Assembly: GCA_026392815.1 (NCBI GenBank)
Contig: JAPLBI010000055.1
Coordinates: 1-11,574, forward strand
DNA from: Actinomycetota bacterium
GTDB taxonomy: Bacteria > Actinomycetota > Actinomycetes > Nanopelagicales > Nanopelagicaceae
Reading direction: 5' to 3'
DNA: 11,574 bases
How positions within the stretch are numbered: the stretch's first letter is position 1; each line of letters opens with the position of its first letter. The notes beneath the pieces were generated by a model. It was not told where the DNA came from. It saw only the letters and a program-made list of their open reading frames with translations, and did not search any database. The position numbers and the translations under genes are program-made. Shown one piece after another: positions 6,295 through 11,574 of the stretch.

Positions 6295-9200
6295 GTGTAT
6301 TTAAAGAGTATGACGCTGAAAGGATTTAAATCCTTCGCGTCGGCAACGACGCTTCGCCTGGAACCGGGCATCACCTGCGTCGTCGGTCCAAACGGCTCTG
6401 GAAAATCAAACGTTGTAGATGCCCTCACTTGGGTTATGGGCGAGCAAGGTGCGAAGTCACTTCGCGGCGGCAAGATGGAAGATGTCATCTTCGCTGGCAC
6501 AAGCGGGCGTGCACCACTTGGTCGCGCAGAAGTTTCGCTAACGATCGATAACACAGATGGCGCCCTGCCAATTGATTACACCGAAGTAACAATTTCCCGA
6601 ATTCTCTTTCGTAATGGCCAGAGCGAGTACCAAATAAATGGTGAAGCATCACGCTTATTAGATATTCAAGAATTACTAAGCGATTCAGGTATCGGCCGCG
6701 AAATGCATGTCATCGTTGGCCAAGGCCAATTAGATGCAATTTTGATGGCTACCCCTGAAGAACGCCGTGGGTTTATCGAAGAAGCAGCTGGCGTACTTAA
6801 GCATCGCAAACGTAAAGAGAAAGCGCTACGCAAGTTAGATTCAATGCAGGCGAACTTAGCTCGCGTTCAGGATTTAACGGTTGAACTTCGCCGCCAACTC
6901 CGTCCACTCGGGAAGCAAGCAGAAGTTGCGAAAAAAGCGGCGACAATTCAGGCTGATCTTCGTGATGCCAAGTTACGTCTGCTCGCTGATGATTTCATCT
7001 CACTTTCCAAAACTCTCGATGCTGAAGTAGCGGATGAAACCGCACTTCGTGAGCGACGTTCACTTGTTGAAGATGAGTTAGATAAAGTCAGATCACGTGA
7101 AGAGTCACTTGATGCGCAAGCCGCTTTCGAGAGCCCACTTCTAATTGCAGCACAGGAAAATTTCTACGCACTTAGCGCACTTCGTGAAAAATTCCGCGGA
7201 ACGCAATCACTTGCACAAGAGCGCTCACGCTTCTTAGCTGAAGAGGCAGAAGAAGCGCGTATCGCAGGTCGCGACCCAGAAGCGCTTGATCAAGAAGCTC
7301 TGGCGCTTCGCCAGCAAGAGGCGCAACTGCGCAGCGAAGTTCAGAGCGCACAAGCGCACTTACAAGCCACAACTTCAAAACTTGCAGGCGCTGAACAATC
7401 CTTAAAAGTTGAGGAAGATAAAATCGCCGCAGCGATGCGCGCTATCGCCGATCAGCGTGAAGGCACGGCGCGCCAAGAAGGCCATATCAAGTCGCTGGCA
7501 GCGCGATTAGAAGCGATCGCAGAAGAAATTGCTCGATTAGTAAAAGCGCGCGATGAAGCGCAATCTCGCGCCGAGAGCGCACAACGTCAATATTCAACTC
7601 TCGAGATGGATATTGCTGGTGCAGATGCCGGAGAACTTGGGCTCGACTCTGAATTTGAAGTCGCTAAGCGATCTCTGGATAGCGCGAAAGCGGAACTGAG
7701 TTCACTAGTTGATGCTGAGCGCGCCGCCGATCGTGAGCGAAATGCCGTTGAATCCAAGTTAGAAGCGATGTTGCTTACCTCGAAATCACGTGATGGTGGG
7801 ACAGCGTTAGTTCGTGATTCTCGCGGCTTAACAATTCTCGGAAGCATTGCCTCCCTCGTTCAAATTGATTCCGGATGGGAATCTGCAACTGCTGCAGCGC
7901 TTGGAACGCTCTCTGATGCGATTGTTGTACGTGACTTAAATTCTGCGATTAGTGCGCTAACAACGATGCGCTCTGAAAACTTGGGCCAAGCAGATGTACT
8001 TGTCTACCAACCCGGATCACATAGCGCCACATCTGTTCCTGCCGGGCTTACAGCGCTCACTTCACATGTTCGCTCCTCCGAAATCTCCGAGCTCCTTGCC
8101 TCGCTTTTATCTAACACAGTCGTTGCCGATAATGCACGCGAGGCCGAAGGCATTATTCGCTCCCACCCAAGCGTCACAGTTGTAACCCGCGATGGCGATG
8201 TAATCACCGCAAAGCGTGCGCGTGGTGGTTCAGCATCATCTACTTCGCTAATTGAAATCAACGCTTTGGTGCAAGAGTTACAGGCCAAGCTTGAGACGAT
8301 TACCCATAACTGCGATCGTATTAAATTTGAGATTTCAAAGGCGCAAGGCGATGTGGAAAGCAAGCAGAGCACATTTGATATTGCGTTATCTAAGTTAAAT
8401 GAATCTGATGCTCGGATTTCAGCGCTTACCGAACAACTTGCAGTTGCCGGCCAGAATATGAAATCTGCATCGGCTGAAGTTGAGCGCTTAAATTCTGCGA
8501 TCGCTGAAGCCAATGCTGCTAAAGGTCGCGATGAGAACGAACTTTCGATCGCATCTGCACAACTTCAGCAGCGTGGCGAAATAGGCGAACCAGATCACAG
8601 CGCCGCCGAAAACTTACGAAATGAAGTCTCGCTTGCGCGAACTGCAGAAGTAGAAGCACGCCTTGCCGTTCGTACCAGCGAAGAGCGCGTTGATTCAATT
8701 GGTGCGCGCGCCAAGGCTCTAGAAGATTCCGCTAACGCCGAACGTGAAGCATCCGAGCGTGCAGTATCGCGCCGTGGTGCACGTGCACGCGGTGCGCTTA
8801 TCTCTTCTGCAATTGCAGAGGCAGCGTATGAAGCGTTAATTCATATTGAACGATCTATCGCAAAGGCTGCAACAGAGCGCGCCCGACTAGAGGCATCACG
8901 CTCGGATCGCGAAGGCGAAACCCTTACCGTGCGATCACGTGGCCGCGAACTCGCCTCTGAACTCGAACAGCTTACTTCTTCGGTTCATAAAGATGAGATC
9001 GCTCGCGCCGAGCAACGTATGCGCATCGAACAACTTGAGTCCAAGGCAGTAGAAGAACTTGGAGTTGATACGACAACTCTTGTAAATGAGTACGGACCTC
9101 AGAACGATGTACCAACCTTTATCGAAACCGAAACCGGCGAAATTGTTGCAACTGAATTAATCCCTTATCGCCGTGATCAGCAAGAAAAGCGCTTAGCTTC

Positions 9201-9831
9201 GACAGAACGATCATTGACTTTGCTTGGAAAGATTAACCCGTTGGCTCTTGAAGAGTACAACGCACTTGAAGAGCGCCTTAAGTTCTTGGCAGAGCAGCTA
9301 GAAGATCTAAAGCGCACCAAGAAAGATCTGCTAGATATCATCAAGGAAGTTGATGATCGCGTGCAACAGATCTTCATGGAAGCTTACGAAGAAACCGCTA
9401 AACACTTTGAAGATATCTTCGCCCGCTTATTCCCTGGTGGAGATGGCCGCCTAATTCTTACAAATCCTGACGATCTTCTAAATACCGGCGTAGATGTAGA
9501 AGCCCGTCCACCAGGAAAGCGCATCAAGCGTCTCTCGCTACTTTCAGGCGGCGAGAAGTCTCTAACAGCGGTTGCTATGTTGGTAGCGATCTTTAAAGCG
9601 CGTCCAAGTCCGTTCTATGTTCTCGATGAAGTTGAAGCTGCCCTCGATGATGTTAACTTGGGTCGTTTGCTTGTTGTTCTCGAAGAACTTCGTGAGAGTT
9701 CACAGTTGATCATCATTACTCACCAGAAGCGCACTATGGAGATTGCTGATGCGCTCTATGGCGTGACCATGCGCGGCGATGGCGTAACTGAGGTTATTTC
9801 ACAGCGCCTGCGCGAATCCGACACCGCTTAA
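6295..9831 (+). CDS. smc: Chromosome segregation protein SMC
   Basis: An ATPase that condenses and aligns chromosome arms, working with ScpA and ScpB on DNA (neither is in this window). Its 1178 residues match the usual bacterial length. The N-terminal head has the family opening (YLKSMTLKGFKSFA) and Walker A GPNGSGKS at 31-38. Two long coiled-coil arms rich in Ala, Glu, Arg and Gln run from about 165 to 500 and from about 660 to 1010. The hinge is at about 505-645 (from RGLTILGSIASLV to ITAKRARGG). The C-terminal head carries the ABC signature LSGGE at 1083-1087 and Walker B with Asp1111 and catalytic Glu1112 (LDEVEAALDD), ending with a D-loop and a HQKRTM switch region. The GTG start is directly before YLKSM, as in homologues, and no other start is plausible. 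ftsY follows after 28 nt. In Mycobacterium a mutM/fpg gene lies between rnc and smc; it is missing here. Confidence 0.97.
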   Translation: MYLKSMTLKGFKSFASATTLRLEPGITCVVGPNGSGKSNVVDALTWVMGEQGAKSLRGGKMEDVIFAGTSGRAPLGRAEVSLTIDNTDGALPIDYTEVTISRILFRNGQSEYQINGEASRLLDIQELLSDSGIGREMHVIVGQGQLDAILMATPEERRGFIEEAAGVLKHRKRKEKALRKLDSMQANLARVQDLTVELRRQLRPLGKQAEVAKKAATIQADLRDAKLRLLADDFISLSKTLDAEVADETALRERRSLVEDELDKVRSREESLDAQAAFESPLLIAAQENFYALSALREKFRGTQSLAQERSRFLAEEAEEARIAGRDPEALDQEALALRQQEAQLRSEVQSAQAHLQATTSKLAGAEQSLKVEEDKIAAAMRAIADQREGTARQEGHIKSLAARLEAIAEEIARLVKARDEAQSRAESAQRQYSTLEMDIAGADAGELGLDSEFEVAKRSLDSAKAELSSLVDAERAADRERNAVESKLEAMLLTSKSRDGGTALVRDSRGLTILGSIASLVQIDSGWESATAAALGTLSDAIVVRDLNSAISALTTMRSENLGQADVLVYQPGSHSATSVPAGLTALTSHVRSSEISELLASLLSNTVVADNAREAEGIIRSHPSVTVVTRDGDVITAKRARGGSASSTSLIEINALVQELQAKLETITHNCDRIKFEISKAQGDVESKQSTFDIALSKLNESDARISALTEQLAVAGQNMKSASAEVERLNSAIAEANAAKGRDENELSIASAQLQQRGEIGEPDHSAAENLRNEVSLARTAEVEARLAVRTSEERVDSIGARAKALEDSANAEREASERAVSRRGARARGALISSAIAEAAYEALIHIERSIAKAATERARLEASRSDREGETLTVRSRGRELASELEQLTSSVHKDEIARAEQRMRIEQLESKAVEELGVDTTTLVNEYGPQNDVPTFIETETGEIVATELIPYRRDQQEKRLASTERSLTLLGKINPLALEEYNALEERLKFLAEQLEDLKRTKKDLLDIIKEVDDRVQQIFMEAYEETAKHFEDIFARLFPGGDGRLILTNPDDLLNTGVDVEARPPGKRIKRLSLLSGGEKSLTAVAMLVAIFKARPSPFYVLDEVEAALDDVNLGRLLVVLEELRESSQLIIITHQKRTMEIADALYGVTMRGDGVTEVISQRLRESDTA

Positions 9832-9861
9832 GGTTCTTTAGGCAATGGTTCTTTAGACAAT
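9832..9861 (+). repeat. 15-bp tandem duplication across the ftsY start
   Basis: GGTTCTTTAGGCAAT (9832-9846) is followed immediately by GGTTCTTTAGACAAT (9847-9861), differing at one base. Each copy ends in the first two bases of an ATG. The upstream ATG (9845) reads Met-Val-Leu-stop (TAG at 9854-9856), 3 nt before the ftsY ATG at 9860. AAGG at 9830-9833 is a usable distance (11 nt) from the first ATG but 26 nt from the second. Confidence 0.85.
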
Positions 9862-10689
9862 GGGTATTTTCAGTAAATTCATCTCAAAGATAAAAGGCGT
9901 ATCAACTGCCGACCCACTTGATTGGCAAGAACTTGAAGCAGAGTTACTTGCTGCAGATCTTGGCCCATCTCTAACAACGGCAATCATCAAAGATGCCAAA
10001 TCAATCAAGGGCGATGATGCACTCGCTTCTCTGACTCAGATATTAAATTCGAAGCTCTCAAGTAAATCTCGCACCTTAAGTAAGGCGGCCTCCACCTCAG
10101 CGCTAATCGTTGTTGGAGTAAATGGCACCGGCAAAACAACTTCAGTCGCGAAGTTGGCGGCTTCGCTAAAAGGCTCTGGCTCCTCAGTGATACTTGCGGC
10201 AGCCGACACCTTTCGCGCTGCTGCAGTAGAACAGTTACAGACATGGGGAGCGCGTATTGGCGTTGAAGTTATCGCTGGCAAAGATGGAGCCGAGCCCGCA
10301 TCTGTCGTTTTTGATGCCGCAGTGCGTGCAAACGAACAACAAGTTTAATTGATACCGCTGGGCGACTTCACAATAAGAACGATTTGATGGCCGAGTTAGG
10401 TAAGGTAAAACGCGTAATCGAAAAATCCTTACCGGTTTCTGAAGTTCTATTGGTGATAGATGCAACGACAGGTCAAAATGGAATTACCCAAGCAAAGATT
10501 TTTACCGAAGCCGTGGATGTAACTGGCTTGATTGTCACAAAGTTAGATGGCAGCGCCCGAGGGGGAGTAGCCCTAGCCATTGAAAACGCTCTCGATATAC
10601 CAATCAAGTTTGTCGGAACCGGTGAAGCCGAATCAGATTTCGCTGCTTTCGATTCAGAGCGCTACATCTCTGGCTTAATCGGCGAATAG
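9860..10689 (+). pseudogene. ftsY: Signal recognition particle receptor FtsY, frameshifted
   Basis: FtsY is the membrane-associated GTPase that receives SRP-ribosome complexes and hands them to SecYEG. Frame 1 (9860-10348, 162 residues) carries a short basic amphipathic N-terminus (MGIFSKFISKIKG), the N domain, the G1 motif GVNGTGKT at 86-93 and ADTFRAAAVEQL at 115-126, then stops at TAA 10346-10348 right after FDAAVRANEQQV. The remainder continues in a different frame from about 10351 with DTAGRLHNKNDL (G3), then TKLDGSARGG (G4, from 10537) and KFVGTGE (G5 region), ending at TAG 10687-10689. Joined, the product would be about 277 residues: an NG-only FtsY without the long acidic or transmembrane N-terminus of many actinobacteria. 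The spacing between FDA and DTAGR is about 10 nt short of the family norm, so a deletion is likely. FtsY is normally essential, so an assembly error or strain variant is as likely as real inactivation. Gene identity is certain. Confidence 0.93.
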
Positions 10690-10710
10690 CCTTCCTATCG
10701 CGCACTTGGC

Positions 10711-10757
10711 GTAACACAGATGTAACAAATTTCCCGATTTTGTGACCCCGTCTTAAC
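10711..10757 (+). promoter_or_regulatory. Putative GlnR-type operator upstream of amtB
   Basis: Two paired motifs are seen: GTAAC-n6-GTAAC (10711-10715, 10722-10726) and GTGAC-n6-TTAAC (10742-10746, 10753-10757). Both pairs satisfy the AC-n9-AC spacing described for mycobacterial GlnR and resemble the gTnAC-n6-GaAAC boxes of Streptomyces. Their starts are 31 nt apart, about three helical turns. They lie between ftsY and amtB, a classical target of GlnR, the actinobacterial regulator of nitrogen metabolism. The -10-like TAACCT (10754-10759) overlaps the second pair. A further GTAAC at 10775-10779 is not in phase. Which regulator binds is inferred. Confidence 0.5.
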
Positions 10758-10776
10758 CTAGAAAACGAGCCTACGT

Positions 10777-10832
10777 AACCCGCCGAGAGCATCTTTACCC
10801 CATCTCAACGGCGAGGGTTTGTTCATTTTTTT
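10777..10832 (+). terminator. Hairpin with T-rich tail: terminator or amtB leader attenuator
   Basis: AACCC-GCCG (10777-10785) can pair with CGGC (10809-10812), GA bulge, GGGTT (10815-10819); inside it GAG (10787-10789) can pair with CTC (10804-10806) around a 14-nt loop. The stem is followed at once by a T-rich run (10817-10832) that ends in seven consecutive Ts. This fits intrinsic termination. It lies 88 nt after the ftsY stop and 26 nt before amtB, downstream of the GlnR-like boxes. It could end the smc-ftsY transcript, or act as an attenuator in the amtB leader if the promoter is at about 10754. The stem is interrupted, so strength is uncertain. Confidence 0.5.
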
Positions 10833-10857
10833 AAACTCTAGGAATAGGAAACGAATA

Positions 10858-11574
10858 ATGGAAGAGATTGTTCTTAATTCAGGCGATACCGCCTGGGTAT
10901 TAGCAAGTACCGCTCTCGTTCTACTTATGACGCCAGGTTTAGCGTTCTTCTACGGTGGCATGGTTCGCACCAAGAGCGTTCTAAATATGATGATGATGTC
11001 GATGGTTACCATCGGAATTGTTAGCGTGCTGTGGGTTATCTACGGTTTTGAATTGGCATTTGGTTACAGAGCTAATTCACCTTGGTACGGAAATATCTCA
11101 TTTTCTGGCTTAGGCGGAGTTGTTAATGACTTCACAAATAACGGTGGAGTTTATCCAATTCCAGTTCTTGTCTTTGCAGCATTCCAATTGATGTTCGCAA
11201 TCATTACCCCTGCGCTGATCTCGGGTGCAATCGCAGACCGCACAAAGTTCACCGCTTGGGCGATCTTTGTCGCGATCTGGTCGACTTTGGTTTACTTCCC
11301 AGTTGCGCACTGGGTATTTGCATTCGGAAATAAAGTTGGAGACACAATTACCGGTGCAGGTTATTTAGCAAGCAGAGGCGTTCAAGACTTTGCAGGTGGA
11401 ACCGCAGTGCATATCAACGCCGGCGCTGCAGGCTTAGCGCTAGCGATCGTAATTGGAAAGAGAGTTGGATGGCGTAAAGAATCAATGCGTCCACACTCAT
11501 TACCTTTGGTAATGCTTGGTGCGGGACTTCTCTGGTTCGGCTGGTTTGGATTTAACGCCGGCTCATCACTAGCT
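10858..11574 (+). CDS. amtB: Ammonium transporter AmtB, 5' part only
   Basis: An integral membrane channel of the Amt/Mep/Rh family, a trimer that takes up ammonium or ammonia. The visible 239 residues run off the window without a stop; full-length proteins have about 400-450. Several hydrophobic helices are visible, starting with TAWVLASTALVLLMTPGLAF in the first 35 residues; there is no long cleavable signal peptide. The family block includes TPGLAFFYGGMVRTKSVLN, then the signature DFAGGTAVHINAGAAGLA, in which Asp177 and His185 correspond to the conserved pore Asp160 and His168 of E. coli AmtB (same spacing of eight). The ATG is preceded by AGGAA (10846-10850) at 7 nt. The upstream GlnR-like boxes suggest control by nitrogen supply. 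In Mycobacterium the order ftsY-amt-glnB-glnD is conserved, so a PII gene probably follows outside the window. Confidence 0.96.
   Translation, partial: MEEIVLNSGDTAWVLASTALVLLMTPGLAFFYGGMVRTKSVLNMMMMSMVTIGIVSVLWVIYGFELAFGYRANSPWYGNISFSGLGGVVNDFTNNGGVYPIPVLVFAAFQLMFAIITPALISGAIADRTKFTAWAIFVAIWSTLVYFPVAHWVFAFGNKVGDTITGAGYLASRGVQDFAGGTAVHINAGAAGLALAIVIGKRVGWRKESMRPHSLPLVMLGAGLLWFGWFGFNAGSSLA

Noticed and set aside
8004..8513. Minus-strand open frame of 169 codons
   Set aside because: It is antisense to the SMC hinge and start of the second coiled-coil arm, with no known motif and no convincing ribosome binding site.
10338..10352. Programmed ribosomal frameshift in ftsY
   Set aside because: The bases around CAA GTT TAA do not form a slippery heptamer (Val tRNA could not re-pair on AGT), and even a -1 shift would leave the protein about 3 residues short between FDA and DTAGR. 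A deletion explains both facts better.
10384..10689. Independent 101-codon gene starting at TTG 10384
   Set aside because: Its sequence is simply the C-terminal part of FtsY (TKLDGSARGG and the following block), and the frame is open further upstream through DTAGRLHNKND; it is not a separate gene.
10832..10837. TAAACT as the amtB -10 element
   Set aside because: It fits TANNNT, but no -35-like sequence lies at a suitable distance and it overlaps the end of the T tract; the TAACCT at 10754-10759 or a start elsewhere is equally possible.

Overview
The window reads as a compact housekeeping stretch of a streamlined actinobacterial chromosome. The gene order rpmB / recG-rsmD-coaD-sepIVA-like-yceD-rpmF-rnc-smc-ftsY-amtB is a condensed version of the order I know from Mycobacterium and Streptomyces. 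Base composition looks moderate (roughly mid-to-high 40s % GC by eye), intergenic gaps are very short, and the first protein ends in a two-cysteine tail that I associate with planktonic freshwater actinobacteria (acI / Nanopelagicales). The lineage is an inference; the actinobacterial placement is well supported by gene order and by the SepIVA-like protein.

Layout. Positions 1-581 hold the 3' part of a secreted or surface protein of unknown function, convergent with rpmB (bL28) on the minus strand (598-783). A short divergent region (784-877) then opens a long plus-strand run: recG (fork-remodelling helicase), rsmD (16S rRNA methyltransferase), coaD (coenzyme A synthesis), a SepIVA/DivIVA-like coiled-coil protein, yceD (DUF177), rpmF (bL32, 57 aa), rnc (RNase III), smc (chromosome condensation) and ftsY (SRP receptor). 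After a 168-nt regulatory gap comes the 5' part of amtB (ammonium transporter), which runs off the window. No stretch over 300 nt lacks a gene. I see no tRNA, rRNA, CRISPR array, insertion sequence or phage gene.

How the genes fit together. Most serve growth: ribosome parts and maturation (bL28, bL32, RsmD, RNase III), chromosome maintenance (RecG, SMC), membrane protein targeting (FtsY), CoA supply (CoaD) and septal growth (SepIVA-like). amtB starts a nitrogen module; in relatives glnB, glnD and ffh follow it.

Main points for a second look. (1) ftsY is broken: the frame stops just before the G3 motif DTAGR and resumes in another frame, with spacing about 10 nt shorter than the family norm. 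(2) The ftsY start lies in a 15-bp tandem duplication. (3) amtB is preceded by two GlnR-like AC-n9-AC boxes and then by a hairpin with a T-rich tail that looks like a terminator or attenuator. (4) rnc has no ATG/GTG/TTG where its start should be; a CTG with a good Shine-Dalgarno fits best. (5) coaD and smc look leaderless. I found no convincing novel multi-gene system here.
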